A program made the position numbers and the translations under genes. The notes beneath the pieces are model-generated. The model did not search any database. It was not told the origin of the DNA and saw only the letters and a program-made list of their open reading frames with translations. From positions 3,038,001 through 3,102,000 of the forward strand of contig NZ_JAGIOG010000001.1 in the NCBI RefSeq assembly GCF_017876595.1: a DNA stretch of 64,000 nucleotides, read 5' to 3'. This DNA is from Aeromicrobium fastidiosum. GTDB lineage: Bacteria; Actinomycetota; Actinomycetes; Propionibacteriales; Nocardioidaceae. Positions 37,211-46,766 of the stretch are shown here, in pieces; position 1 is the stretch's first letter; each line of letters begins with the position of its first letter.

Positions 37211-38358
37211 CAGGCACCTCCGCCGGTTGAGCCTGTCGAAACCTCTGAGCCGGTCTGGTCTGTCTGCATGAGCTCCACGAATCTGTCGAAGAGGTAGGCC
37301 GCGTCGTGCGGGCCGGCCGCGGCCTCGGGGTGGTACTGGACGCTGAACGCGGGCTGGTCGAGCAGCGCGAGCCCCTCGACGACGTCGTCGTTGAGGCACA
37401 CGTGGGTGACGCGTCCGGGTCCGAAGGGCGTCGCGAACTCGCCCTCCAGCGGCGCGTCGACCGCGAAGCCGTGGTTGTGCGCGGTGATCTCGACCTTGCC
37501 GGTCGTGAGGTCCTGCACGGGCTGGTTGATGCCGCGGTGGCCGTAGACCAGCTTGTAGGTGCCGCGGTCGAGCGCGCGGCCGAAGATCTGGTTGCCCAGG
37601 CAGATGCCGAAGTAGGGGATCTTGGCCGACAGCACCTGCTTGAGCACCGAGACGGCGTGCTCGGCGGCCGCCGGGTCGCCGGGACCGTTCGACATGAAGA
37701 CCCCGTCGGCGCCGACCGCGGCGATCTCGTCGAACGTTGACGTCGCCGGCATGACGTGCACCTCGATGCCGCGCTCGGCCATGCGGCGCGGGGTCATGCC
37801 CTTGATGCCGAGGTCGATCGCGGCCACCGTGAAGCGCTTCTCGCCGACCGCCGGCACGACGTAGACCTCGTCGGTCGTGACATCGGCCAGGAAGTTGGCA
37901 CCCTTCATCGACGGCGCCGCCGTGACACGCGCCAGCAGCGAATCGACATCGGTCGTGACCGAGCTGATGGCCCCGCGCATCGCGCCGCGCTCGCGCAGGT
38001 GACGGGTCAGGGCGCGGGTGTCGATGCCGGAGATGCCGACGACGCCCTGAGCTGCCAGCTCGTCGGCGAGCGACCGGTTGGACCGCCAGCTGCTCCGCAC
38101 CCGGGCGGGGTCGCGGACGACGTAGCCGTCGACCCAGATGCGACGGGACTCGAAGTCCTCGTCGTTGACTCCCGTGTTGCCGATGTGCGGGGCCGTCATC
38201 GTCACGATCTGACCCTTGTAGGACGGATCGGTGAGCGTCTCCTGGTATCCGGTCATGCCGGTGGAGAACACGATCTCGCCGATCGTCTCGCCGACCGCTC
38301 CGTACGCCTCGCCGCGGAACACGCGGCCGTCCTCCAGGACGAGAACTGCTTCGGTCAT
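37210..38358 (-). CDS. carA: Carbamoyl-phosphate synthase small chain
   Basis: Glutaminase subunit that feeds ammonia to CarB. It has 382 residues. The N-terminal CPSase domain ([21 protein letters not shown]) and the class I glutamine amidotransferase domain (about 185-365) are normal: nucleophile cysteine in [12 protein letters not shown], histidine and glutamate in [14 protein letters not shown]. After the domain the C-terminus carries an odd tail, [14 protein letters not shown], part of which is coded by a dispersed-repeat sequence (37225-37243). Confidence 0.97.
37225..37243. repeat. GGTTTCGACAGGCTCAACC repeat within the carA 3' end
   Basis: This 19-base imperfect palindrome occurs very often near gene ends in several actinobacterial genomes, as I remember them. 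Here it is read in frame and adds the residues VSTGST to the end of CarA. Only one copy is seen in the window. Confidence 0.7.
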
Positions 38359-39665
38359 GCGCTGGCACCTTCTGTAGACAAGGGAGTGACGAGGACGCGG
38401 TCACGGACGGTCGGTCTGCCGCGCAGGAAGGTCGCGACGACCTCACCGGGCAGCGTCAGGCCTGCATACGGGTTGTTGCGCGACAGCGAGGCCGTGTCGC
38501 GGGCGTCGATCGTGCGCGTCGCGGCGGGGTCGACCAGCACGATGTTGGCGGGCTCACCGACTGCGAGCGGACGTCCCTGGTTCGCGACGCGCCCGATCTC
38601 CGCCGGGGTGGCCGACATCTTCTGGGCGACCTGCTCCCACGTGAGGCGGCCGGTGTCGACCATGGTCTGCTGCACGACCGAGAGCGCGGTCTCGAGACCC
38701 AGCATGCCGAAGGCCGCGGCGGACCACTCGCACTCCTTGTCCTCCATGGGGTGCGGGGCGTGATCGGTCGCGACGATGTCGATCGTCCCGTCGGCCAGCC
38801 CGTCGCGCACGGCCTCGACGTCGTCGTTGGAGCGCAGTGGTGGGTTGACCTTGTAGATGGGGTCGTAGCTGCGCACGAGGTCGTCGCTCAGCAGCAGGTG
38901 GTGGGGGGTGACCTCGGCGGTGACGTCGATGCCCCGGCTCTTGGCCCAGCGGATGATCTCGACCGATCCGCGGGTCGAGAGGTGGCAGACGTGCAGGCGC
39001 GAGCCCACGTGCTCGGCCAGCAGCACGTCGCGGGCGATGATCGCCTCCTCGGCGACGGCCGGCCAGCCGACCAGCCCGAGCTCGCCGGAGAGCGGCCCCT
39101 CGTTCATCTGGGCACCCTCGGTCAGTCGCGGCTCCTGCGCGTGCTGCGCGATGACGCCGTCGAACGCCTTGACGTACTCCAGCGCGCGGCGCATCAGCAC
39201 CGCGTCCGAGACGCACTTGCCGTCGTCGGAGAACACCTTGACGCCCGCGGCGGAGTCGGCCATCGCGCCGAGCTCGGCCAGCTGGGTGCCCTGCAGGCCC
39301 ACCGTGACCGCGCCGACGGGCTGCACATCGCAGTAGCCGCCCTCGCGGCCGAGTCGCCACACCTGCTCGACAACGCCGGCGGTGTCGGCGACCGGCGACG
39401 TGTTGGCCATCGCGTGCACGCAGGTGAAGCCTCCGCGGGCGGCGGCCTGCGAGCCGGTGAGCACCGTCTCGGCGTCCTCGCGACCCGGCTCGCGCACGTG
39501 GGTGTGCAGGTCGACCAGGCCGGGCAGGGTCACGAGACCGGTGCCGTCGATGACCTCGTCCCCATCGAGACCCGTGCCGATCCCCGTGATGACACCGTCG
39601 GCGAAGGCGATGTCGACCGGATCGTTGCCGAGGAGCCGTGCTCCCCGGATGACGTAGCTGCTCAT
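38355..39665 (-). CDS. pyrC: Dihydroorotase (class I)
   Basis: Cyclises carbamoyl-aspartate to dihydroorotate. It has 436 residues in the amidohydrolase fold. Metal-binding motifs are [13 protein letters not shown] near residue 52, AQHAQEP and [11 protein letters not shown], and the catalytic aspartate is in [13 protein letters not shown]. The class I (PyrC type 2) form of Gram-positive bacteria fits. It overlaps both pyrB and carA as ATGA. Confidence 0.97.
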   Translation of the reverse strand: MSSYVIRGARLLGNDPVDIAFADGVITGIGTGLDGDEVIDGTGLVTLPGLVDLHTHVREPGREDAETVLTGSQAAARGGFTCVHAMANTSPVADTAGVVEQVWRLGREGGYCDVQPVGAVTVGLQGTQLAELGAMADSAAGVKVFSDDGKCVSDAVLMRRALEYVKAFDGVIAQHAQEPRLTEGAQMNEGPLSGELGLVGWPAVAEEAIIARDVLLAEHVGSRLHVCHLSTRGSVEIIRWAKSRGIDVTAEVTPHHLLLSDDLVRSYDPIYKVNPPLRSNDDVEAVRDGLADGTIDIVATDHAPHPMEDKECEWSAAAFGMLGLETALSVVQQTMVDTGRLTWEQVAQKMSATPAEIGRVANQGRPLAVGEPANIVLVDPAATRTIDARDTASLSRNNPYAGLTLPGEVVATFLRGRPTVRDRVLVTPLSTEGASA

Positions 39666-40630
39666 GACAGTCCTTCTTCGCTGGCTTCGGTCTCGCCGGC
39701 CGCGCCGCCGAGGAGGAGGTAGAGCACGGCCATGCGCACCGCGACGCCGTTGGTGACCTGCTCGACGATGACCGACCGGACGTGGTCGGCGACGTCGGCG
39801 GTGATCTCCATGCCGCGGTTCATGGGTCCGGGATGCATCACGATCGCGTGGTCGGGCAGCCGGTTCAGGCGTGCCGTGTCGAGCCCGTAGCGGCGCGAGT
39901 ATTCGCGGGCGCTCGGGAAGTACGACGCGTTCATCCGCTCGGCCTGCACGCGCAGCATCATGACGGCGTCAGCGTCCTCGAGCGAGGCGTCGAGGTCGTA
40001 CGACGTCTCGACGGGCCAGTGGTCGACTCCCACCGGCAGCAGCGTCGGCGGAGCGACGAGCGTGACGTGCGCGCCGAGCGTGTGCAGCAGCAGGGCGTTG
40101 GACCGTGCGACGCGGCTGTGCAGCACGTCGCCGACGATCGTGATCTTCTTGCCTGCCAGGTCCGAGCCCGTCGAGCCGACGAGGTGCCGGCGCATCGTGA
40201 ACGCGTCGAGCAGGGCCTGCGTGGGGTGCTCGTGCGTGCCGTCGCCGGCGTTGATGACGGCACCCTTGGTCCAGCGCGCCTGGGCGAGTCGGTGCGGGGC
40301 GCCGGACGAGTGGTGCCGGATGATCACGGCGTCGGCGCCCATGGCCTGCAGCGTCAGCGCGGTGTCCTTGAGGCTCTCGCCCTTGGAGACGCTCGAGCCC
40401 TTGGCCGAGAAGTTGATGACGTCGGCGCTGAGCCGCTTGGCCGCGGCCTCGAACGAGATGCGCGTGCGGGTGGAGTCCTCGAAGAACAGGTTGACGACGG
40501 TGCGACCGCGCAGCGTCGGGAGCTTCTTGATGGGCCGGCTGGCGACGCCCAGCAGCTCCTCGGCGGTGTCGAGGATGCGGATCGCGTCGGTGCGGTCGAG
40601 GTCGCCGGCACTCAGGAGGTTCTTGATCAT
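39662..40630 (-). CDS. pyrB: Aspartate carbamoyltransferase catalytic chain
   Basis: Condenses carbamoyl phosphate with aspartate. It has 322 residues. The carbamoyl-phosphate motif STRTR is at residues 53-57, followed by [39 protein letters not shown] and [11 protein letters not shown]. No regulatory pyrI chain is present, as is typical for Actinobacteria. It overlaps pyrR (40627-40630) and pyrC as ATGA. Confidence 0.98.
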   Translation of the reverse strand: MIKNLLSAGDLDRTDAIRILDTAEELLGVASRPIKKLPTLRGRTVVNLFFEDSTRTRISFEAAAKRLSADVINFSAKGSSVSKGESLKDTALTLQAMGADAVIIRHHSSGAPHRLAQARWTKGAVINAGDGTHEHPTQALLDAFTMRRHLVGSTGSDLAGKKITIVGDVLHSRVARSNALLLHTLGAHVTLVAPPTLLPVGVDHWPVETSYDLDASLEDADAVMMLRVQAERMNASYFPSAREYSRRYGLDTARLNRLPDHAIVMHPGPMNRGMEITADVADHVRSVIVEQVTNGVAVRMAVLYLLLGGAAGETEASEEGLS

Positions 40631-41235
40631 GCGCCGGCTCCTCCCGTCGAGGCAGGACCCGTGATCGAGACCGAGTCGATCTCGTCGGACTCGGTGAGCC
40701 GGACCTTGACCTTCTCGACCAGCGAGGTCGGCAGGTTCTTGCCCACGAAGTCGGCACGGATCGGCAGCTCGCGGTGGCCGCGGTCGATCAGCACCGCGAG
40801 CTGGACGGCCTTGGGGCGTCCCAGCTCGGTCAGCGCGTCGAGGGCCGCGCGGATCGTGCGGCCGGAGAACAGCACGTCGTCGATCAGCACGACGACCTTG
40901 CCGTCGATGTCGTCGGGGATCTCGGTGTGCTCGAGCGCCCGCGCCGGCTTGAGGCGCAGGTCGTCGCGGTACATCGTGATGTCGAGGGCACCGGCGGTGA
41001 TGGTGCGCTGCTCGACCTCCGACATCCGCTGCGCGATGCGACGGGCCAGATGCACGCCACGGGTCGGGATGCCCAGCAGGACAAGGCCCGCGGAGTCGCG
41101 GTTGCGCTCGAGGATCTCGTGGGTGATGCGGGTCAGTGCACGAGAGATGTCGTGCTGGTCGAGCACGGTGCGACCGTCGTCGGGGGCCTGGTGGTGGGCA
41201 GTGCCAGCACGCTCGGCGTCATCGGACGCAGACAT
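40627..41235 (-). CDS. pyrR: Bifunctional pyr operon regulator / uracil phosphoribosyltransferase
   Basis: UMP-responsive RNA-binding regulator of the pyr operon, with uracil phosphoribosyltransferase activity. It has 202 residues from ATG 41235 ([15 protein letters not shown]). The fold is a type I phosphoribosyltransferase with the PRPP loop [21 protein letters not shown] and the [16 protein letters not shown] substrate part. A strong AAGGAGG lies seven bases before ATG. A PyrR-binding loop is directly upstream, so it probably represses its own translation. Confidence 0.97.
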   Translation of the reverse strand: MSASDDAERAGTAHHQAPDDGRTVLDQHDISRALTRITHEILERNRDSAGLVLLGIPTRGVHLARRIAQRMSEVEQRTITAGALDITMYRDDLRLKPARALEHTEIPDDIDGKVVVLIDDVLFSGRTIRAALDALTELGRPKAVQLAVLIDRGHRELPIRADFVGKNLPTSLVEKVKVRLTESDEIDSVSITGPASTGGAGA

Positions 41236-41240
41236 GTCTG

Positions 41241-41275
41241 ACCTCCTTCTCCGCCTCTCGGGACGGCCGTTAAAG
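41241..41275 (-). promoter_or_regulatory. PyrR RNA-binding loop overlapping the pyrR leader
   Basis: The minus-strand bases GTCCCGAGAGGC (41264-41253) fit the PyrR recognition consensus RUCCNGNGAGGY position by position. They sit in a small hairpin 5 bases upstream of the AAGGAGG ribosome-binding site. The leader is short and has no terminator, so control of translation rather than attenuation is expected, as described for mycobacterial pyrR. A TTAGAT hexamer about 15 bases further upstream could be a -10 box. Confidence 0.75.
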
Positions 41276-41352
41276 GATGTCGATCTAACGGGTCCGAGAG
41301 TACCAGCGGCACGCGGCTCATCCGGACGCGGTTGGGCCCACCGCCGGCGGAT

Positions 41353-41487
41353 CCGGACGAACGATGAGGGTTCCGGGTAGTCGCAGCTGCCGAAAACCCT
41401 CATCGTCCGTCCCCGCCCGGACTCATCAGGACGGAGAATGAGGGCTATCGGTAGCCGCCGCTGCCCGAAACCCTCATCGCCGGTCCC
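41353..41487. repeat. Two tandem imperfect hairpin units upstream of pyrR
   Basis: Two related units of about 58 bases lie at 41353-41412 and 41429-41487. Each begins near GGACG, has ATGAGGG early, and ends with AACCCTCATCG, so each can form a hairpin with ATGAGGG/CCCTCAT closing stems and a central CGG.AG.CGC.GCT.CCG helix. They lie in the 285-base gap between the anchored protein gene and pyrR, both on the minus strand, and may terminate the former. The paired layout resembles REP-type palindromic units. Confidence 0.75.
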
Positions 41488-41520
41488 CGAGGCGGCGTCA
41501 CCGCCGGCGGGTCCCGGGAC

Positions 41521-42150
41521 CTACCCGACGAGGACGACCTTCGAGGTGTCACCCGAGATGCTGATCGTCCGCGGCCCCATCAGCACTGCCCGGTCCTCGC
41601 CGTCAGAGCCCTCCAGCCCGACTCGCACGTCGTACGACCCGCGGGCAGGCACGTCCATGACGATCCGCGCCTCGCAGGCTCCGTCGGGCGACCGCAGCGC
41701 GCGGACGGGAATCGACGTGGAGACCGTCTCCTCGCCGCCCGGAGCCTCCGCCTCGATCCATCCGGCACTGCCGCGCGGCGAGATCACGCACCGCGCGACG
41801 TGGTCCGTGGGGCTGGGCACGTAGACGTCCAACGGCATCTCGTCCCGGACCGTGACGATCAGGCGCACGGATCCCGGTGCCAGAGGATCGACTGGCACCG
41901 CTGTGGGACCGAACGATCCTTCACGGGCCTCGATCTCATCGGCCAGGCGCGCTTGTTGCTCGGCGTCGGCCCGCGCCTGCTCATCGGCGCTCAGCCTCGC
42001 TGTCACCGTCGCCGCTGGGCTCGGTGCCGTCGGTGCCGTCGTCGGGTCAGGGCTCACGTCGCCGGTGAACCGTTGTCCGACCTGCACGATCGCGAACAGG
42101 CCCACCACCAGCGCTGCCACGATGAGGTACCTGCTCGGCGACCTGTTCAT
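41521..42150 (-). CDS. Membrane-anchored hypothetical protein
   Basis: Protein of 209 residues starting at ATG 42150 (MNRSPSRYLIVAALVVGLFAIVQVG). One N-terminal transmembrane helix (about 9-28) is followed by a proline-, threonine- and alanine-rich linker (about 33-50) and a polar, alpha-helical stretch (LSADEQARADAEQQARLADEIEAREGSF), then a domain rich in beta-strand patterns to the end. No family was recognised. The orientation predicts an extracytoplasmic C-terminal domain. Neighbours are the glycosyltransferase gene upstream and pyrR downstream, which gives no clue to function. Confidence 0.7.
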   Translation of the reverse strand: MNRSPSRYLIVAALVVGLFAIVQVGQRFTGDVSPDPTTAPTAPSPAATVTARLSADEQARADAEQQARLADEIEAREGSFGPTAVPVDPLAPGSVRLIVTVRDEMPLDVYVPSPTDHVARCVISPRGSAGWIEAEAPGGEETVSTSIPVRALRSPDGACEARIVMDVPARGSYDVRVGLEGSDGEDRAVLMGPRTISISGDTSKVVLVG

Positions 42151-42222
42151 GGCCGGAATCCTGTCAGGCCGATGACACCCCGAACACACCTGTACCGGGC
42201 TGACTGGTGGTTCAGTCGTGCG

Positions 42223-43044
42223 TCAACGCCCCTGATGGACGACTGTCGCACCGCCGATGCGGGGCTGCGTGCGAGAGCGCGACCGCTGCCAGTAGTGCGG
42301 GAGGATGTACTTCACGAAGACCGGCAGGCACTCGATGATGTAGCGGCGGAACAGCCGGGTGGGCTCCTGCGCGAGGCGGTAGAACCACTCGATCTTGGCC
42401 GCCCGCACCCATCCCGGAGCCATCGTCGCGTTGCCGGTCACCATGTTGACGGCACCGCCGACGTTGACGACGACACCGCGGAAGCCCGCTTTGCGGACCT
42501 CCTCGCCGATCATGTCGCCGAAGGGCGGGGTGACCGCGACGATCAGCAGGTCGACGCCGTACTTCTGCAGCTTCTTGGCGACGCGCTTGGGCTTCCAGTC
42601 GCGACGGTTGCCGTGATCCCTGAACACGACCTCGAGGCCGGAGCCGTGCAGCTGGCCGCGGAAGTCGAAGCCCGCAGCGCGGTCGGCACCCAGGATGGCG
42701 GCCTTGGTGCCCTGGAACTGACGGCCTGCGAGCATCCGCTCGAGGAACTCCGATCCGGTGACCCTGGCCGGATCGATGCCGCGCGACCGCATGAGCGACA
42801 CGATGGGCCAGCCGTCGGCGGTGATGAAGTCGGCGCGGTCGATCGTGCGGGCGAACTCGTCGGAGCGCGCGGCCAGGGCCAGGTGGTGCAGGTTGACGGT
42901 CTGGATGCGCTTGGAGCCGTGATCGAGCACGACGGCGTCGAAGTCCTCGTCGTTGAGGAGGCACTTCTGTGCCATCCGGTCGATCAGCTCTTCGGTGATC
43001 ACTGCGCAGCCCGCTCTCTCGTCCAGGAAACCTCGCGGCCTCAT
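42223..43044 (-). CDS. WecG/TagA/CpsF-family glycosyltransferase
   Basis: Glycosyltransferase family 26 protein of 273 residues, probably acting at the membrane on a lipid-linked acceptor. Family features are the TVNLHHLALAARSDEFARTIDRADFITADGWPIVSLMRSRG block with the conserved aspartate-glycine, RVTGSEFLERML, KAAILGADR, and VAVTPPFGDMIGEE. A C-terminal EWFYRLAQEPTRLFRRYIIECLPVFVKYI segment is the membrane-associating appendage. ATG 43044 lacks a strong ribosome-binding site; an in-frame GTG is a possible later start. The gene stands alone, without other polysaccharide genes. The sugar and acceptor are unknown. Confidence 0.85.
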   Translation of the reverse strand: MRPRGFLDERAGCAVITEELIDRMAQKCLLNDEDFDAVVLDHGSKRIQTVNLHHLALAARSDEFARTIDRADFITADGWPIVSLMRSRGIDPARVTGSEFLERMLAGRQFQGTKAAILGADRAAGFDFRGQLHGSGLEVVFRDHGNRRDWKPKRVAKKLQKYGVDLLIVAVTPPFGDMIGEEVRKAGFRGVVVNVGGAVNMVTGNATMAPGWVRAAKIEWFYRLAQEPTRLFRRYIIECLPVFVKYILPHYWQRSRSRTQPRIGGATVVHQGR

Positions 43045-43063
43045 GGATGGAGAGTGGCTGGGT

Positions 43064-43078
43064 GCGTCATCATGACGC
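43064..43078. promoter_or_regulatory. Palindrome upstream of the glycosyltransferase gene
   Basis: GCGTCATCATGACGC has perfect seven-base arms around one central base, 20 bases upstream of the glycosyltransferase ATG. It may be a regulator operator; no cognate regulator is identified. Confidence 0.35.
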
Positions 43079-43088
43079 GGCTACGTGC

Positions 43089-43111
43089 ACCCTCCCGGAC
43101 GTCGGGAGGGT
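43089..43111 (-). terminator. Hairpin terminator candidate after nusB
   Basis: ACCCTCCCG and CGGGAGGGT form a perfect nine-base stem with a five-base loop, eight bases beyond the nusB stop. There is no T-run, which is common for actinobacterial terminator-like hairpins. It would end the aro-pepQ-efp-nusB transcript. Confidence 0.6.
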
Positions 43112-43119
43112 CACACGGG

Positions 43120-43530
43120 TCAGACGCTCAGCGACGGCTTGAGCTCGACGATGCGGCTGAGCAGCCCGTTGACGAACGACGGCGACTCGTCGGTCGACAG
43201 ATCGCTGGCCAGGCCGACCGCCTCGCTGACCGCGACGGCGTCGGGGACGTCGTCGACGTACAGGATCTCGAAGGCCCCGATGCGCAGCAGGTTGCGATCG
43301 ACCGCCGGCATGCGGTCGAGCGTCCAGTCGTTGGCGTTCTCGGCGATGATCTCGTCGAGCCGGTCACGGTGCGCGACGACGCCCTCGATCAGGAGCACGG
43401 CGTACTCGTTGACGGGGTAGTCGCCCTCGGCCTGCCGATCGGCGAGCGTTCCGCCGGTCGGCAGGCTCTGCGCCTCGGACTCGAAGAGGATGTCGAGCGC
43501 GCGCTTGCGTGACTTGGTGCGGGCTGACAT
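43120..43530 (-). CDS. nusB: Transcription antitermination factor NusB
   Basis: RNA-binding factor that acts with NusE/S10 in rRNA antitermination. It has 136 residues. The all-helical fold shows RKRALDILFESEAQ, INANDWTLDRMPAVDRNLLRIGAFEIL and ISEAVGLASDLSTDESPSFVNGLL (here VAVSEAVGLA). It overlaps efp by one base and closes the efp-nusB pair typical of Actinobacteria and Firmicutes. Confidence 0.97.
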   Translation of the reverse strand: MSARTKSRKRALDILFESEAQSLPTGGTLADRQAEGDYPVNEYAVLLIEGVVAHRDRLDEIIAENANDWTLDRMPAVDRNLLRIGAFEILYVDDVPDAVAVSEAVGLASDLSTDESPSFVNGLLSRIVELKPSLSV

Positions 43531-44093
43531 CAGGACGACACGCGACCGAGGTAGCTGCCGTCGCGCGTGTCGACCTTGATCTTCTCGCCGTTGACGATGA
43601 AGAGCGGGACCTGGATCTCCTTGCCGGTCTCGAGACGCGCGGGCTTGGTGCCACCGCTCGAGCGGTCGCCCTGCAGGCCCGGCTCGGTGTACTCGACCAG
43701 CAGCTCGACCGAGGCCGGCAGCTCGATGTAGAGCGGCACACCCTCGTGCAGGGCGAGCATCGCGTCCTGGTTGTCGAGCATGTAGTCCTTGGCGTCGCCG
43801 ACGACGGCCTCCGACACGTTGAGCTGGTCGTACGTCGACTTGTCCATGAAGACGTACGAGTCGCCGTCGTGGTACAGGTACTGGAAGTCGCGCTTGTCGA
43901 CGTTGGCGGTCTCGATCTTGAGGCCCGCGTTGAACGTCTTGTCGACGGTCTTGCCGCTCATGATGTTCTTGAGCGTGGTCTTGACCATCGCGCCGCCCTT
44001 GCCGGGCTTGTGGTGCTGGAACCAGACCACGGACCAGAGCTGCCCGTCGAGGTCGAGGACCATGCCGTTCTTGATGTCGTTCGTGGTGGCCAT
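43530..44093 (-). CDS. efp: Elongation factor P
   Basis: Relieves ribosome stalling at polyproline stretches. It has 187 residues in the three beta-barrel EF-P fold (KOW-like domain about 1-65, two OB domains after). The tip lysine is K32 in the loop HKPGKGGA. Actinobacterial EF-P usually carries PGKGP here, so the glycine after KG is slightly unusual. No gene for lysylation, rhamnosylation or hydroxylation enzymes is seen nearby. It lies between pepQ and nusB with one-base overlaps on both sides. Confidence 0.98.
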   Translation of the reverse strand: MATTNDIKNGMVLDLDGQLWSVVWFQHHKPGKGGAMVKTTLKNIMSGKTVDKTFNAGLKIETANVDKRDFQYLYHDGDSYVFMDKSTYDQLNVSEAVVGDAKDYMLDNQDAMLALHEGVPLYIELPASVELLVEYTEPGLQGDRSSGGTKPARLETGKEIQVPLFIVNGEKIKVDTRDGSYLGRVSS

Positions 44094-45160
44094 CAGCCGA
44101 TCTCCAGGAGGTCTTTGGTCATCGTGGTGAGCACCTCGGGGGCACCCGCGGTCACGAGGACGGTGTCTTCGATGCGCACTCCCCCACGACCCGGCACGTA
44201 GATGCCCGGTTCCATCGTGAGGACGGTGCGACTGGACAGTTTACCTGCGTGCGAGGACGCGATGAACGGGTCCTCGTGTATCTCGAGCCCGACGCCGTGC
44301 CCGAGGCCCGTCGTGAAGGCGTCGAGCCACCCGGATGCCTCGAGCGACGCCCGTGCCGCGGCGTCGGACGCGCTGACGTCGACGCCGTCGCGGAGCAGGT
44401 CGAGGCCTGCCGCCTGGGACGCACGCACCGCGGCGTGCACCTCGCGCTGCCAGTCGTCGGCGCGACCGAGGACGACCGTGCGGGTGCAGTCGGCGTGGTA
44501 GCCGTCGACCCGCGCGCCGAAGTCGATCTTGAGCAGGTCGCCGGTCGCGAGCACCCGGTCGGTCGGGTGGTGGTGCGGGACGGCCGTGTGGTCGCCGGTC
44601 GCCAGGATCGTCTCGAACGCGATCGCCTCGGCACCCAGCGCGAACATGCGGTTCTCGAGATCGCGCGCGACGTCGCGCTCGGTGCGCCCGACGAGCGGGC
44701 CCTCCAGCAGCTGCTCGAGCGCCCGGGTCGAGATGTCGCAGGCGCGGGTCAGCGCGTCGATCTCGTCGGCGTCCTTGACCTCACGGAGACGCTCGACGAG
44801 TCGGTCGGTGCCCATCAGGTCGACGTCACCGACCTTGTCGGCGAGCTGGTCGTACCCGTCAACGCTCAGGGTGTGGGTCTCGAGGCCCCAGGCACCGGAC
44901 GTCATGCGGGTGGCCGCCGTACCGATGAGGTCGCGGCCGATGAGGTGGTCGACGTCGGGCAGCTCGGCGGCGGCCTGGTCGCGGTAGCGGCCGTCGGTCA
45001 GGAACACCGGATCGCCCTCGACCGGGACGACCAGTGCGCCGTTGGAGCCCGTGAACCCCGTCAGGTAGCGGACGTTGACGAGGGTCGTGACGAACAGCCC
45101 CTCGAGCCCCTCCGCGACGAGGGCCTCGACCAGCGCGGCACGCCGCGTCGCGGCGGTCAT
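44093..45160 (-). CDS. pepQ: Xaa-Pro aminopeptidase family (M24) peptidase
   Basis: Metallopeptidase of 355 residues, cleaving Xaa-Pro peptides. The N-terminal creatinase-like domain (about 1-125) precedes the pita-bread catalytic domain. Metal ligands can be read: two aspartates in [19 protein letters not shown], histidine in [14 protein letters not shown], and glutamates in [25 protein letters not shown] 45160 ([15 protein letters not shown]) overlaps the aroB stop. It sits upstream of efp, an arrangement common in Gram-positive bacteria. Whether it acts as dipeptidase or aminopeptidase is not decided by sequence. Confidence 0.93.
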   Translation of the reverse strand: MTAATRRAALVEALVAEGLEGLFVTTLVNVRYLTGFTGSNGALVVPVEGDPVFLTDGRYRDQAAAELPDVDHLIGRDLIGTAATRMTSGAWGLETHTLSVDGYDQLADKVGDVDLMGTDRLVERLREVKDADEIDALTRACDISTRALEQLLEGPLVGRTERDVARDLENRMFALGAEAIAFETILATGDHTAVPHHHPTDRVLATGDLLKIDFGARVDGYHADCTRTVVLGRADDWQREVHAAVRASQAAGLDLLRDGVDVSASDAAARASLEASGWLDAFTTGLGHGVGLEIHEDPFIASSHAGKLSSRTVLTMEPGIYVPGRGGVRIEDTVLVTAGAPEVLTTMTKDLLEIG

Positions 45161-46260
45161 GCCGACACGGCCCGGTACGCGTCGTGCAGCAGCGACTCGT
45201 CGGGACCCGCCATGATCACGGGCTGCGCGAGCGACTCGAGCACCACGAACCGCAGCTGGTCGCCGCGGGTCTTCTTGTCGAGGCGCATCGTGGTGGCCAG
45301 CGCCTCCCACACGCCCGGACGCACGTAGGCGGTCGGCAGGCCCACGAGCTGCAGGATCGAGCGGTGCCGGTCGAGCAGGTCGCGGTCGATCATGCCCGTG
45401 CGGTGCGCGAGCTCGGCGACGAAGACCATGCCGACGGAGATCGCCTCGCCGTGACGCACGCGGTAGTGCTCGAAGCGCTCGATCGCGTGGCCGAAGGTGT
45501 GGCCGTAGTTGAGCGCCTCGCGGCCGATCGACCCATCGGCTCCCGAGCCGCCCTCGCGCAGGTCGCCGGCGACGGTGCGGGCCTTGACCGCGATGCCCTT
45601 GGTGATGAGCTCGGCGACGATCGATGACGTGGGGTCGGCGATCGCCGCCGGAGCGGCCTCGACGAGGTCGAGGATCGACGGATCGGCGATGAACCCGCAC
45701 TTGACGACCTCGGCCATGCCGCTGCGCAGCTCGCGGGCGGGCAGGCCCTGCAGCACGTCGAGGTCGCACAGCACGCCGACCGGCTCGTGGAACGCGCCGA
45801 CGAGGTTCTTGCCCTCGGCGGTGTTGATGCCGGTCTTGCCGCCGACGGCCGCGTCGACCATGCCGAGCACCGTGGTGGGCACGTTGACGAACCGCACGCC
45901 GCGCAGCCAGCTCGCGGCGACGAAGCCGGCCAGGTCGGTCGTCGCTCCCCCGCCGAGCCCCACGATGACGTCCGACCGCGTGAAGCCCGCCTCGCCCAGG
46001 ATCTTCCAGCAGAACGTCAGCACGTCGGCGGTCTTGGCCTGCTCGCTGTCGGGCACCTCGATCAGGTGCACCTCGAGGTGGTCCGAGACCAGGGGCTCGC
46101 GCAGCCGTGCCGCCTGGGCGGCCATGGACGGCGCGTGGATGATCGCCACTCGCATGACACCCATCCCGAAGCCGACGAGGCCGCGCAGCTGCTCGTGCAC
46201 GCCGTTGCCGATCACGACGTCGTACGGGCGGTCGGTCGGGACGGTCAGGCGGGTGGTCAT
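45157..46260 (-). CDS. aroB: 3-dehydroquinate synthase
   Basis: NAD- and metal-dependent second step of the shikimate pathway. It has 367 residues. VIVGLGGGATTDLAGFVAASWLRGVRFVNVPTTVLGMVDAAVGGKTGIN is the NAD-binding and catalytic core. Zinc ligands lie in ELRSGMAEVVKCGFIAD, ALNYGHTFGHAIE and RHGEAISVGM. It overlaps aroK and pepQ as ATGA. Confidence 0.97.
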   Translation of the reverse strand: MTTRLTVPTDRPYDVVIGNGVHEQLRGLVGFGMGVMRVAIIHAPSMAAQAARLREPLVSDHLEVHLIEVPDSEQAKTADVLTFCWKILGEAGFTRSDVIVGLGGGATTDLAGFVAASWLRGVRFVNVPTTVLGMVDAAVGGKTGINTAEGKNLVGAFHEPVGVLCDLDVLQGLPARELRSGMAEVVKCGFIADPSILDLVEAAPAAIADPTSSIVAELITKGIAVKARTVAGDLREGGSGADGSIGREALNYGHTFGHAIERFEHYRVRHGEAISVGMVFVAELAHRTGMIDRDLLDRHRSILQLVGLPTAYVRPGVWEALATTMRLDKKTRGDQLRFVVLESLAQPVIMAGPDESLLHDAYRAVSA

Positions 46261-46766
46261 GCGGGGTCCTTGATCAGCTGGGCCGCTCGATCGGCCACGG
46301 CGGAGGCGTCGAGCGCATCGGTGAGGATCGTGTACGTGGCGACCTCCTCGTAGAGGGGACGTCGCTGGTCCATCAGGATCTTCATGCGGCCGCGGATGTT
46401 GCCGAGGAGCAGGGGGCGGTTGCCGTTGACGCCGGCGCGCTGCACGCCTGCGGCGAGACCCACGTCGAGGAACAGCACGCGGTGGTCGGCCAGCAGGGCA
46501 CGCGTGCGCTCGCTCATGACGGCGCCGCCGCCGACCGCCAGCACCCCGTCGTGCTCGGAGAGGGCCGCGGCGACGGCCTTCTCCTCGAGCTCGCGGAAGT
46601 GCGGCTCGCCATGGTCGACGAACAGCTCCTGGATCGTGACGCCCTTGGCCTTCTCGATGTCCTGGTCGGTGTCGCGGAAGTCGACGCCCCAGCGCTCCGC
46701 CAGCTCGAGGGCGACGGTCGTCTTGCCAGCGCCCGGCGGCCCGACCAGGACGACGACAGGACTCAA
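46257..46766 (-). CDS. aroK: Shikimate kinase
   Basis: Phosphorylates shikimate. It has 169 residues. The P-loop GPPGAGKTT is at residues 9-17, the shikimate-binding [11 protein letters not shown] near 32-40, [13 protein letters not shown] as the Walker B-like turn, and the lid [10 protein letters not shown]. It overlaps aroC and aroB as ATGA in the order aroC-aroK-aroB. Confidence 0.97.
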   Translation of the reverse strand: MSPVVVLVGPPGAGKTTVALELAERWGVDFRDTDQDIEKAKGVTIQELFVDHGEPHFRELEEKAVAAALSEHDGVLAVGGGAVMSERTRALLADHRVLFLDVGLAAGVQRAGVNGNRPLLLGNIRGRMKILMDQRRPLYEEVATYTILTDALDASAVADRAAQLIKDPA

